Shown here piece after piece: positions 15,001-27,000 of a stretch of DNA of 64,000 nt (position 1 is the first letter of the stretch; each line of letters begins with the position of its first letter). The stretch lies in NCBI GenBank assembly GCA_949358305.1, contig OX442314.1, positions 66,472,429 to 66,536,428 of the forward strand. The letters are read 5' to 3'. Origin of the DNA: Strigamia acuminata. Taxonomy: Eukaryota > Arthropoda > Chilopoda > Geophilomorpha > Linotaeniidae. The translations under genes and the position numbers were made by a program. Under the pieces are notes generated by a model, which saw only the letters and a program-made list of their open reading frames with translations, was not told the DNA's origin and searched no databases.

Positions 15001-16836
15001 TTGTGCTAAGTCAACTGTGATGAGATCAAAAGTCTATTCTCCCAAATCATTGGTTGGATGTTTCTAAAACTTACATTGGAGCCTTCTACTAAGGTTTAAA
15101 CACTATTTCTGAACATTCAGAGACATTAGTCTTGTGGTGTTTGTGCTAAGTCAACTGTGATGAGATCAAAAGTCTATTCTCCTAAATCATTGGTTGAATG
15201 TTTCTAAAACTTACATTGGAGCCTTCTACTAAGGTTTAAACACTATTTCTGAACATTCAGAGACATTGGTCTTGTGGTGTTTGTGCTAAGTCAACTGTGA
15301 TGAGATCAAAAGTCTATTCTTCCAAATCATTGGTTGGATGTTTCTAAAACTTACATTGGAGCCTTCTACTAAGGTTTAAACACTATTTCTGAACATTCAG
15401 AGACATTGGTCTTGTGGTGTTTGTGCTAAGTCAACTGTGATGAGATCAAAAGTCTATTCTCCCAAATCATTGGTTGGATGTTTCTAAAACTTACATTGGA
15501 GCCTTCTACTAAGGTTTAAACACTATTTCTGAACATTCAGAGACATTAGTCTTGTGGTGTTTGTGCTAAGTCAACTGTGATGAGATCAAAAGTCTATTCT
15601 CCTAAATCATTGGTTGAATGTTTCTAAAACTTACATTGGAGCCTTCTACTAAGGTTTAAACACTATTTCTGAACATTCAGAGACATTGGTCTTGTGGTGT
15701 TTGTGCTAAGTCAACTGCGATGTGAAATGAACTGAAATTTTTTTTTCAAAATTTATTGCTTGGGTGTTGCTAAAACTTATATTGAAGGCTTCTACTAAGG
15801 TTTAAACACTATTTCTGAACATTCAGAGACATTGGACTTGTGGTGTTTGTGCTAAGTCAACTGTGATGAGATCAAAAGTCTATTCTCCCAAATCATTGGT
15901 TGGATGTTTCTAAAACTTACATTGGAGCCTTCTACTAAGGTTTAAACACTATTTCTGAACATTCAGAGACATTGGTCTTGTGGTGTTTGTGCTAAGTCAA
16001 CTGTGATGAGATCAAAAGTCTATTCTCCCAAATCATTGGTTGGATGTTTCTAAAACTTACATTGGAGCCTTCTACTAAGGTGTAAACACTATTTCTGAAC
16101 GTTCAGAGACATTGGTCTTGTGGTGTTTGTGCTAAGTCAACTGTGATGAGATCAAAAGTCTATTCTCCCAAATCATTGGTTGGATGTTTCTAAAACTTAC
16201 ATTGGAACCTTCTACTAAGGTTTAAACACTATTTCTGAACATTCAGAGACATTGGTGTTTGTGCTAAGTCAACTGCGATCTGAAATGAGCTCAAAATTTT
16301 TTTTTCAAAATTTATTGCTTGGGTGTTGCTAAAACTTATATTGAAGGCTTCTACTAAGGTTTAAACACTTTTTCTGAACATTCAGAGACATTGGACTTGT
16401 GGTGTTTGTGCTAATTTAACTGTGATGAGATCAAAAGTCTATTCTGCCAAATCATTGCTTGATGTTGCTAAAACTTACATTTAAGGCTTCTACAAAGGTT
16501 TAAACACTATTTATAAACATTCAGACACATTGGACTTGTGGTGTTTGTGCTAAGTTAACTGTGATGAGATCAAAAGTCTATTCTCCCAAATCATTGGTTG
16601 GATGTTTCTAAAACTTACATTGGAGCCTTCTACTAAGGTTTAAACACTATTTCTGAACATTCAGAGACATTGGTCTTGTGGTGTTTGTGCTAAGTCAACT
16701 GTGATGAGATCAAAAGTCTATTCTCCCAAATCATTGGTTGGATGTTTCTAAAACTTACATTGGAGCCTTCTACTAAGGTTTAAACACTATTTCTGAACAT
16801 TCAGAGACATTGGTGTTTGTGCTAAGTGAACTGCGA
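1..16836. repeat. Satellite array, ~140-bp monomers with higher-order repeats
   Basis: This is an unbroken head-to-tail array. The landmark attggttgga/attgcttggg recurs at 181, 321, 460 and 600, giving a period of 139-140 bp and about 120 monomers. Several monomer classes exist: the common one, a class with a run of 8-10 T after 'gatctgaaatgagctcaaaa' or 'gatgtgaaatgaactgaaa', and a diverged class with 'tttataaacattcagacac'. The classes recur in fixed order: T-tract monomers at 987 and 2679, and at about 1695 and 3385, are about 1.69 kb apart, which is 12 monomers. A rare gaacgttcag variant at 3768, 6150, 8252, 14414 and 16100 marks further blocks 2.38 kb and 1.69 kb apart. No ORF of note is present. 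The array starts before the window and is cut by an LTR element at 16837. Confidence 0.97.
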
Positions 16837-17510
16837 TGTTTCTAGCAGTGCTTGAAGACCGTGTTGCACTCTAGAAGACATTTGAAAATGGTTAAAATAA
16901 ATAACCCTATTTACCAGAACTTGTGAAGAATCCCAAAGAAGAAAGTCCATTACAGGAAAAAACCTTGATGTGAAACCTGTAAAGTGAGCTGTGAACATGT
17001 TGGGACAATTCAATACTATTGTGCTCAAGTTAGCACACAAAAACGAATTTATTGTAAAGTTAAAATCTATCAAAACATTACACATAAGAGAGGAGAAAAT
17101 CAACGTTACTTAGGACTAGGAAAAACATATAACAAGTCAGAGTAGTTGCTGCGCAACCTACAACAATTAGAGCAGCGGCTCTTAGCAACGAGTGGCAACA
17201 ATCACTCGCAAGAGGCGAATTGTCCCTCTAGTGACAAAATGATAAAGCGTATACAAGAAAATACACAGTTTCGAGTATAAAATCATTACAAAAGGCACAA
17301 AAACGTAATAAATTAAGACAAAGTGTTTCAAATAAACGAACTAACTTAGGAACTAACAGCAGCAACTCTTTGGACGAATCCAAGCAGTAAAACTCCAAAG
17401 AATCAAAGAAAAGATACAAGATTACCTTAAAAAAGACAGCTTAAATCAGGTAATTCACCACTCCCACGTCACAAACTACACGAAATTCATTTAACCTTTA
17501 GCCAAAACTT
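16837..17510 (-). repeat. Left (3') LTR of outer element, shared part
   Basis: It is identical in length to 22003-22676, with no indels seen. The similarity ends at ccaaaactt: here the sequence runs on as aagctgcac, whereas the other copy is interrupted at exactly this point by the inner retrotransposon. The left LTR therefore preserves the empty target site. Its true inner end must lie beyond 17510. Confidence 0.85.
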
Positions 17511-20500
17511 AAGCTGCACTACTAACTAAACACAAACTTAAATTAATGATTAATCAAAGCAAATCCGCTATTGCGATAGCAAAAATCCATGTTGCGCGTG
17601 CTCGCAACAGCGTTGCCGGCCAAAGAAGAAGGAAAGGCAAGGTAGAAAACCGTTGAAGGAATTCCCCATCAAAACCAAGAGAACGGGAAGAAAAAGTATC
17701 GAAGCCAAGCTCGACTTTGTAAAAGTCGCGAAGGCAAAACCATAGACACGAAGGCAAAAAGCTGTAACCTAAACATCCGAGACCTCTAGGAGCGTCCCAG
17801 GGTCAAGGGCATCGAAGTCGGATCGCGGCCCAAAAACACCGGAGAGACGAAAGAAAAGAGAAGTTGCGTTGCGGCGCACTTCCTATCAACAACCAACAAA
17901 AACTAAAAGAAACTTAAAACACGAGAGAAGAAAGAGAAGGGCCGTGCCACGATGACCTACTCCAGACACCGAGGGGCTACGACGTCGCCAATAGACACGT
18001 GGCACACACACAAAATACCTTTAGAAAATCCGACTGAACGGGTTTTCTAACCGGAACAACGTGAGAACATTGCGGGAGCTTCTCAGAAAGCTCAGTCTGT
18101 CAACCCGTAGACAGACGCTTAAACTAATGAAAGCTAAAAACAGGAAAACGAGAATCCTCGTCAAAGAGGAAGGAAAACTGTCACAAAAGCTCTTGAACGA
18201 GCATGGTCTCGCAAGGAACAAGACATGCATGAAGACTAGAAGAAACTTGGAACGCAAAAAGGAACAAACTTGAGACACGGCAGGCTTCACCGCCTCGTTG
18301 TTCTCGAGCCAGCGCTCAAGTGGCAACGTACCACGGAAACCTCCGTCCGCCTGCAAACACAAGCTGCGAACTCAAACTTATTAAACTATTAAAGACGACC
18401 CTTTTCTAGAAAACAAGAAAAATGCAAAATAAGGGAATGAATGCGTTGACCCAGACCTATCGTCTGACCAACCACCCAGCATTCGTACGAAGAACTAGAA
18501 AATGCCGTCAAGACCTAGGCACCACTCTTTCGCAAAGAGTGACTAACTAACCACTTACCCAAAGCCATGACCACCTAGCTAACAGGATCACGCCAGAAGA
18601 AGGAAAAAGAGAACGAAAAAGCATGAAGCTCAGGCAATGCGAACCATTCGCAGCAACTGCCACGCAAAGGCGTTGACCGCACCCTGACTTGACATGAACC
18701 CACGAAACCGCTAAGAGCAGAGAATAAAGAAAAAAGGAAAGACTTGGTCAGATGACTGTGCAAGCCAACTGCGACCTCTTGTTCACAGTGACAATGAAAC
18801 ACGCGCACGCTGACCCATCGACCACAACTTTATCTAACTAATAAGAGAAAACGGTTCAATTATCTAAAAAAAACGAGCACGTTCCGTGCAAATAAATACC
18901 GGCAAAAACGTCAATATTATCACTAAAGCTATTGGCCAAGTATGGCCTCACAAGGGAAACTAACAAACTGGAACTGTGAAAACCAGCAAGAATTCCAAAA
19001 CACTAAACTTTCTGCTTTTTTTTCGAAGAGGGAATAAGTCCGTACCCAAATAATCAATCCATTTCCTCCCCACGAGAAAAGAAAGGAAAGGGGCCTGCTT
19101 CTTTTTGAAGATCAACAGGTGTCAAACGATACTGAAAAACGTTGGAAGCAGTGCAACTGCAACCAAATGAAGCGAAGCTACACTTCCTGCACGAAAACTA
19201 ATCACGTCGTTGAAAAGAAATTAAAACCGGTGGCTATCTTTCAACCGAGCTGCGCTTTACGAATGCGCCTTGAACAAGGAGGTACCCGATGGACTGCACG
19301 TCCGCACTCGGGCCACCGTGTAGCCTGTTGTGAGCAGACTACCACGAAGACTGAAACTTCTTTAACCGAGAGGGAAATAGAAACTAGATCTAGTTAAAAC
19401 CCCATGCTCCAATAAGGAGGCTACTGTATGAACGCTTGGCCCACCCCGAGTCGGAACCAATATGATTGAACCGAGAAACGAGAGAAGAGGGGGGGTTGCT
19501 TGACGTCCCTGATTGCGAGGGGCGTCACACATAGACATGAGCAGAAGGACTTGCCAGTTGCCAACCGCATTACTGGAACCGGTAAGCAACTGCAAGTCGA
19601 CAATTGACTCGCTCACATACCCATTGACCACATCGTCGATCAGCAAGCCGACTTCCGGAAATCGCCACTCTACTGAAAGCACGTGTTGTCCAATGACTAA
19701 AACGTGTTGCCGAGTGCCGGCGCCAAGAAGGCCGCACACACACGTCCTTCGACCCATCATAGAGTGGGCTCCCTGCCTAGTGCATGTCTGCCTCACTGCA
19801 GAGCTAGGGATGAAAGACTAACAACAACTACTCAGTCGCGGGAAGCAAACGTAGAAATAGGGGCCGCCAAAAGGCGCAGGGACTTTGTCTCGGACACGAC
19901 ATCTAACAGAGTATGGCAGTGCAAACCTGCCCTCTGTAACACATCGAATGGCAGTCTTTGCTGTGCACAGCAAAAACGACCATCCAAAACAAGTACCTAT
20001 ACCCTAACGCCACGCTAGCTAGCCACAACCCAAAAATAGCAAGCAAGCTATTTCCTAAACGAATAAGCTAAAATGTCCAAATTCTAAAGTTGCCCCAAAG
20101 AACTAGAATAACTAAACTCCCTTTTTTAAACGATAAAAGGCGAGACTAATCACTAATGAAGACTCATGAAACGCTACGGACGTTTCCACGAAGAGAAAGC
20201 GAAAATGCAGAACGTACATCACCAGCGGTAGACACTGGGTGCAGCGGTCAACAACAGAAACTGGACTTGCCCAGTGGGCGGTGCGGATCGGCTGCTCTAA
20301 ACTTCCAGCACCGACAGAAGTCACACGCCTATCTAATTCCAAACCCACTTGCAAACAAGTCGTATAACAATCTAAACTAACAGAGATTGACGGACAGGTA
20401 AGAACCGACTGACCTCGCGGGCCAGCGCTCGTTCAGCTAGACATGAGCAGCAAAAGAACGAATCACGTTCTATAAACAAGAAACGTTCTACAAACACACG

Positions 20501-21429
20501 AATACAAACGGGTGTGCCCTCTCCCGAAGCGGAGAGATGACCGACACCAGAGCTCACGAGGAAACTCGTGCGGCACACGAAAAACATTGGACACAAAACG
20601 TAAAGACCAGAGGTCGTCCACATTCCAAACACAAGAGCAGGCTCACATGACGAGAAGAAGCTAGATCACTCAAGGACCCCCCTGACCGCCGCTCTGAAAA
20701 GCGGGAAGGACGAGAAGAGGAAACCGGTTGGTCCACAATAGCTAGTAATTTAACTTTAGCGTAGGGCAGAAAGCTAAAAGCGGGAGTTAATCGACCCCGA
20801 GCTGACGACTAACTGGCCAACACCACTAAAAATTTGCAAATGTGACGACGCTCCTGTCATTAAGCCTAAAAATTTCTTAAAAAGACTACACGTAAAAGGG
20901 AAAAACCCCGGGAGATCAAAGAACTCAAATCCAAAGAGCTAATAACGCGATAAATTGGCAAACTCGTTTAAGAAAGGGAAACTTGGAAACAAGTAGCTTT
21001 GCTTCTCACATATTAAACCAAAAATTCTTACCAAAAACGTGAGTGAACAAAGAATAAAGCTATTAACCAGCACAGGCATAAATGCGATCAGAAAATTGGA
21101 CTCCCTTATTAAATCCAGACACAGAAAGCCAATAAATTCGTAAAAGCCATTCTTTGGCACTTAAACAAGGAACTGAGGACGATAACAACATAACCGTAAG
21201 CGAGGAGGGCAAAAACAGAAGTTTAGGGTTTAAGGGGACTCCAAACAAGGCGCAAATAGGCGTGGAAACTAGCTACACTTGCACAACGACGTATGCAGAA
21301 GCATGAAACAGAACTAACGCCCCAAAACTCCCAAAACAACCACAATTTCCCCCAAAAACCTTAAAATTAACATTTGATGAAAACGAGAAAAATATAATCG
21401 ACAAAAAAACGAAATCTTCATTGCCGACT
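17511..21429. other. Interior of outer LTR element, no recognised gene
   Basis: About 3.9 kb with many short ORFs on both strands, the longest 144 aa on the minus strand (19362-19796) and about 113 aa (18021-18362). None shows zinc knuckles, a DTG/DSG protease motif, RT or integrase residues. The plus strand is rich in A between 17.5 and 18.9 kb. I see nothing here that I can support as a gene. Confidence 0.5.
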
Positions 21430-21477
21430 CTAGTACATTGCGTTGTGTATAACTGGCGGCCGACTGACGCTTGAAGA

Positions 21478-21873
21478 GTGACTCTTCCAAACTCGGTGAC
21501 CATTCTGTGTGCGCTGACGGCACGAATCTTTCGGCGGGACTGTCCGGTACAACTGAGAGAACTCGCTCTGCTGCTGAAGAAACAACTCGACTGGAATCTT
21601 GACCGCGTCGCTTGTGAGACGGCGCACGTCTGTGTGGACACAGCCTCGTACTGTCCAACGAACTGGGCACACGAAATCCTGGAAAATCTTGCCGAAACTC
21701 TCTCCATCGACGATCCCGAAGTGGTCGCTGCATTCCGCCATACGACGCACTCGTACTGGGCGAATCTGAGACGAATTTCGCCATCCCGAGCAGCAATTCT
21801 CGATTTGACCGACAGCCACACGCATTGCGCTTGTGAATGCGCTGGCTTCACACGATGCGTCTGTCGTCACTAA
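21478..21873 (+). CDS. Unrecognised ORF beside the outer element's PBS (uncertain)
   Basis: The open frame of about 131 codons begins only at a non-ATG (GTG-like) codon after an in-frame TGA. The predicted protein is helix-friendly, with leucine-rich stretches, about nine cysteines (several near the C terminus, CACECAGFTRC) and the segment RELALLLKKQLDWNL, and the codons look gene-like. The frame is antisense to the retroelement and could be a captured host exon. The minus strand is also open here, as a 279-codon frame that runs into the LTR (21430-22269), so the true coding strand is undecided. I recognise no family. Confidence 0.25.
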   Translation: MTLPNSVTILCALTARIFRRDCPVQLRELALLLKKQLDWNLDRVACETAHVCVDTASYCPTNWAHEILENLAETLSIDDPEVVAAFRHTTHSYWANLRRISPSRAAILDLTDSHTHCACECAGFTRCVCRH

Positions 21874-21984
21874 GCGCTGGCAGCCTCCACTGCAATTACC
21901 GATCTTGTTTCCGAAAATGGCGGCGATGTCACCCATTTTCGAACTCACGGCAACCTGACGACACTTGGCTAGCATCCTGGTCAA

Positions 21985-21998
21985 GCAAAACGGCACCA
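21985..21998 (-). promoter_or_regulatory. Primer-binding site of outer LTR element
   Basis: On the minus strand the LTR ends …GAAACA, followed by the spacer AAGT and then TGGTGCCGTTTTGC. Starting with TGG, the complement of a tRNA CCA 3' end, within a few bases of the LTR is diagnostic of a PBS. The priming tRNA was not identified. Confidence 0.6.
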
Positions 21999-22002
21999 AC
22001 TT

Positions 22003-22676
22003 TGTTTCTAGCAGTGCTTGAAGACCGTGTTGCACTCTAGAAGACATTTGAAAATGGTTAAAATAAATAACCCTATTTACCAGAACTTGTGAAGAATCCC
22101 AAAGAAGAAAGTCCATTACAGGAAAAAACCTTGATGTGAAACCTGTAAAGTGAGCTGTGAACATGTTGGGACAATTCAATACTATTGTGCTCAAGTTAGC
22201 ACACAAAAACGAATTTATTGTAAAGTTAAAATCTATCAAAACATTACACATAAGAGAGGAGAAAATCAACGTTACTTAGGACTAGGAAAAACATATAACA
22301 AGTCAGAGTAGTTGCTGCGCAACCTACAACAATTAGAGCAGCGGCTCTTAGCAACGAGTGGCAACAATCACTCGCAAGAGGCGAATTGTCCCTCTAGTGA
22401 CAAAATGATAAAGCGTATACAAGAAAATACACAGTTTCGAGTATAAAATCATTACAAAAGGCACAAAAACGTAATAAATTAAGACAAAGTGTTTCAAATA
22501 AACGAACTAACTTAGGAACTAACAGCAGCAACTCTTTGGACGAATCCAAGCAGTAAAACTCCAAAGAATCAAAGAAAAGATACAAGATTACCTTAAAAAA
22601 GACAGCTTAAATCAGGTAATTCACCACTCCCACGTCACAAACTACACGAAATTCATTTAACCTTTAGCCAAAACTT
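22003..22676 (-). repeat. Right (5') LTR of outer element, interrupted
   Basis: Second copy of 16837-17510. It stops at 22676, where the TGTTTCTGG end of the inner retrotransposon begins. The rest of this LTR should lie beyond the inner element, but the sequence there (28420 on) is unrelated, so the remainder has been lost. Confidence 0.85.
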
Positions 22677-23453
22677 TGTTTCTGGCAAGGTCGCAGGCGA
22701 CAACCAGGCCAGAAGGAGGGGCGGCAATACTTGACTGCTGCTTGGCTAAAATTGATACACAGAAGTTGGCCAAAGACTTGAAGAAATGCAAACACTGGAC
22801 TTGAACTTGCTGCTTCACATGATGATCTGCCACTGGTGAGTTCAAGGAGGAGGAAGGAGGATTTTTCTACTCACTGCACATTGCTTTCTGGTTGTATAGA
22901 GAAATGAGACTTGGAGAGAAATAAAAAGCAACCATTTTATTCTCTAAATTCTTAACAACACTACTACAATTGAATCACGAGGATATTACAAAGAAGTCAC
23001 ACTTTAACAATAATAAGAAACAACAAGTGTAACTATCTCCACATTGTATAAGGACACTTGCACTTAAAGTTACAGAGGTCTCTAAGTGCTTGTAAAGAGA
23101 AATAAGTACTGCTGGCACAACAAAACTACCGTAGAAGTTAATAGTTGAAAACACATAAGCCTAACAGCAAGTATTTGACATTAAATGCAAAAGTATACAT
23201 TAACAACAGTCTCTAAACACAATGCTCATTGAGAACTAAATTATTCACTCTAAAACACACTGAACAACTCATAAAATAGAGAAAAGAATAAGTAAAGACA
23301 TTTTAGACCAATGAGCTGGCAACTTTACAGTAAGTGCAGAAGTTAAGTTATAAATCAACACAGATAAATCTCAAACTTAACACTTTTACATTGCATAATA
23401 ATTAAGTGATTAATTATTAATCAGAACCCACAAAAACTCTTTGGGATTAAACA
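22677..23453 (-). repeat. 3' LTR of the TK-bearing element (777 bp)
   Basis: It runs from TGTTTCTGGC to GGGATTAAACA on the plus strand, and the end is set by the adjacent pyrimidine tract at 23454. Its first 522 bp match the 5' LTR copy. The last 255 bp have no counterpart because the 5' LTR is truncated. Confidence 0.85.
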
Positions 23454-23468
23454 TTTTCTCCTCTCTTT
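23454..23468 (-). promoter_or_regulatory. Polypurine tract
   Basis: The plus strand reads ttttctcctctcttt, that is AAAGAGAGGAGAAAA on the element strand, immediately before the 3' LTR starting TGTTTAATCCC. Position and composition fit the plus-strand primer of LTR retroelements. Confidence 0.75.
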
Positions 23469-24068
23469 ACAGATACAAGTAGACCACTCCCACAGTAATG
23501 GCCGACAATGTAAACAGAGATCATTTGCAGGAGGATAAAAAGGCTTGAAATTAGCTCACTAGACAGGCTACACACAATCTAAGTTAACAAAACGCTTAAT
23601 TGGTTAGTAATATACAGAAAACAAACAGAAATTGATTGAAACAGCTTAAAACTGATAATAACATACATTTCTCATTCTAGTACACTTTAGCTGTCTGAGA
23701 GCATCACTACACTTTGTCACTACATTGACAGTAGTGGACTGGAAACAGGAAAACACTTGAAAACATCAAAACATGCATAACACAGGTAAACAAGATAGAA
23801 AATAAATTCTAAGTGGAAAAATAACTAATGTAAAACTCTTTTCTTCCCAGATTTATCCGGTCAGATCAACCAGTACTGAGAAATTCACTCAAACTAACTC
23901 AAAGAAGACTTATATTCAGATAAGTGCCTAATTAAATTCCCAATCTAAGATAAATATTAAAAACCCTTTTTAATAATTCCAGATGACTAATTTTTAAGAC
24001 GTTTAGCAACTTTCCTTTATGTTGCTAGCAACATAGATTGCCGGCGAAAAGAAAGTGCGAACAACCCA
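23469..24068 (-). other. Untranslated 3' region of the TK-bearing element
   Basis: 600 bp of AT-rich sequence between the TK-domain stop codon and the polypurine tract. RT and integrase would lie here in an intact element, but no ORF above 60 codons and no polymerase motif is present. Confidence 0.7.
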
Positions 24069-27000
24069 TCATTTAGTTTGATTACTTCTGGTCTTTGATG
24101 ATAATATTTGGGAGACCTCTTTCACCTTTTTGTATTTCACTCTGGATGGCAAGATTCTTTGACGGATCAAATATGGTATCCACGGAGGTATTCTTCGGTT
24201 GACAATCATACAACTAAGTCGAATAATTCCGTTGATGATTTTCCTTTTTGTCTCTACTGACTCCATGGGCTTTGAGAAACATACTCGACAGGTTGGTTTG
24301 TATTTGTCGATCCCTCCTATCACCTTGACTCTGGTTTCGTGCGAAATTCGTCTTGAAAATTCAGCTTTATCTCCGCAAAAATAACATTTTGCTTGTAGTT
24401 TCACAACAGACTCGGCTAGTGGAACTAACTTGGATATCTGATCAAATGGCTTCCTCTTGAAGTCGACGTCTAATGCGGCGACTATTACCTTTTTCTTTTG
24501 CTCAGCCATTTCATTTGAAAAAGTAAAAATGTCGGGAAAAAACTGTCCTTCATCAATTCCGATTGTCTTCATTAATTTCGTTTTTTCCACAGCATTGGTT
24601 AGGCTACTGGTCGCGATTGCTTCTCGTCGATGACCATCGTGGGTCACGACTTCGGATTTACTGTAACGTTCGTCATTGGAGTGCTTAATGAGCAAGGACG
24701 ACGTCTTCTCTTCTTTTTCTAAGATCTTCAATAACTTGGTCGTTTTCCCGGCATACATTGGACCAAGGATAAGGTGAATTCCTCTTTGATTGTTCGATAA
24801 GACATTTTTCTTTTTCCAGAAATTGAAAATCAATTCTCCGGTCCATCTCAAGATTGCACACAATTTGGGTAAACTGGGCACTTGGTTTGCTTTCTTTCTC
24901 AGTGACTCCGACTGATTTCGCCCTCGTAATTCCGGCTTCATGTCCGAGCTTGGAGTTCTGTTGGCCAATCCTCCATCCTTGAACGACTTTTTCGTTTTTT
25001 GGAGGGTGGTATCCAGTTCCTCTTTCTCCAGACCACTGGAGAGGCTCGCGGCAAAACAAGAAGGTGTGACGTCTGTCTGTTTATTCACACCGGGTTCGCC
25101 ATTCATGTCGGACGGTGATTTCGGAATTAACTGGACTATTTTGTTTTCGTCATTTTCAGGTTGATTTGAGATCACTTCTTCTTTGGACTCGACCGCCATG
25201 CAAGAAATGTTGCACGCTGCCATGTTTTCTTCAAGCGGGTTGTTTGGTCTCAGTCGACCGTTTAGAATCCACCCAAAAATTGTCTCCATTAATCCCAACT
25301 CGTCGTTGATTTTTCGGCTTCCACCTTGACAAATCTTCCACCATGCGTTGCTTCCTAATAAGATGTCAATGTCTTCCGATTCTGACGGATGTATCTCAGC
25401 CATCTCAAGTCCGAGTGATTGGACTTGCTTTATGGCTTCTGCTCCAATTATCCCTTTGACTTTCGGGAGCGTGTCGGTTTCTAATGCAAGGATTGATGTC
25501 TTTTCCGTTCCGTGTCTTGATTGCAGTTCGAATCTAAAGACATCATGTGTCGTCGGAACTGGCTTTTTGTTGAGCAGACACTGTGTCATCGTGTGTAGTG
25601 TCTCGATCTTTTGCATCCGGAATTTATTTACTAGTCTCTTCGTGACGTAGGAGCGATGACTTCCTGGATCTAGTAATCCGCGGACGGGGTACATGTCTCC
25701 ATTTTTCTTCACAAAAAGAGCAGTGAAGACCATCAGTTGAATCTCCACCGACTCGGTAAGCGATACATTAGTAGACACGTTTTCTTCTTTTGGTGTAATC
25801 GCTTTTTCTTTGTTGTTTTTGTTGCAGATCGATGTGTGATGTCTTCCACCACACAAGCGACAACAAAACTTCACGGTACATTCTTTGGCTGTGTGGTTAT
25901 ATCTCAAGCAGTTGAAACAAAGTCGTTTCTTCTTCACTATTTTGATCCTCGCTGGTACATCGAGATCCGCATCACAATTTGCGTGTGCGTGATCACCATC
26001 ACAATAAGCGCAGGCGGGTTTGCGGTTTGGATTTGACTTGGAATTCATACTCAATTTTCCATTTTCGGAAGTCACGAATGAGGACATGGTTCCAGTTGGT
26101 CTTTCTCTTGTTTCCTTTGAAGTTTTCTCAAATTTTTCTGACTTCTTCAGATGAGCGCGCTTAAGGAGAACGCTTTCTTCCGACAATTCAGCCAGTTGTA
26201 TCTCGGTTGCTACGAAGTCCAGAAAAACGTTAACATCATCAACTTTTCCTTGATGCTTTCGGTAAAAACGTTGGGAGATCTCCGGTGGAAATTTTCTAAG
26301 TAGCTCTGGAATAAGGTACGTTCCAGTAGTGTCAACTGACACAGACAGTTGCGCCATGGTCCGGACAGCAGATGCCAATGACGTGAATAGAGCTTTAAGT
26401 GGCTCGATTGGGTAGAGATCGAAAACGGGTTTCGACTCCCTAATCATCTTTGAAATCGCATTTCTCTGCGTGTTTTCAGATCCGAATAGACTCTCCAATG
26501 TATTTTTCGCTAATGGGTAGGCGTCATCAGTTATTGGGTACGACTTGATTGCGGATTCTGCAGCCCCAGTGCAGCATGATCTCAGATATATAAGCTTTTC
26601 CACGTTCGAAAGCTCCGTGTTCTGATCAACTGCTGATTCGAATAAATTCGCAAAACCTCTATATTCAGTTGCATCGCCACTAAATTTGGCAATGTCGGTT
26701 TTCGGCAATCTCGTGTTTCTCCTAGATGAAGCGGACGTCTGGCTTAAACTGGAATTCTGTCCCGGATGGGAACCAAATTGCCCTGCCATTTTTCCAGACA
26801 CTTTTGCTCTTTGCTTCAATAAATTTACTCTGGTTCTAATGTCTTCAATTCGTTGAAGCCCCGCTAAATAGTCCTCTCTTTTTGACTCGTCTTTAAGAGC
26901 TTTCAATTCGTCGGCGAGATCACTCAATTGCTGGTCAACCGTTATTTGCATGGCTTCCAGCTCTCCTCCGTCTAGAATGTTGACTGAAGATCCCAGCAGA

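Larger units (their letters stand above)
16837..22676 (-). mobile_element. Outer LTR retrotransposon, probably non-autonomous, right end lost
   Basis: Direct repeats at 16837-17510 and 22003-22676 begin with TGTTTCTAGCAG and match over 674 bp with a constant offset of 5166. A primer-binding-like TGGTGCCG lies four bases inside the right repeat on the minus strand, which makes this the 5' LTR of a minus-strand element. The left end sits directly in satellite DNA (…actgcga|TGTTTC). The right LTR is cut at 22676 by the second element. No Gag, protease, RT or integrase is recognisable inside, so it resembles a large noncoding LTR derivative. The inner edge of the left LTR is not resolved: a possible TG…CA end with an inverted TGTTT/AAACA lies at 17532, but no polypyrimidine tract follows it. 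Confidence 0.8.

Noticed and set aside
1-16836. CRISPR-like regular repeats
   Set aside because: The sequence is eukaryotic; the whole unit is repeated with no variable spacers, so this is a satellite.
17228-17419. 63-codon ORF repeated at 22394-22585
   Set aside because: It lies entirely within the outer LTR pair and appears twice only for that reason.
21430-22269. 279-codon minus-strand ORF
   Set aside because: Its first 90 codons or so lie in the LTR and across the PBS, and the rest has no Gag-like features; I could not support it.
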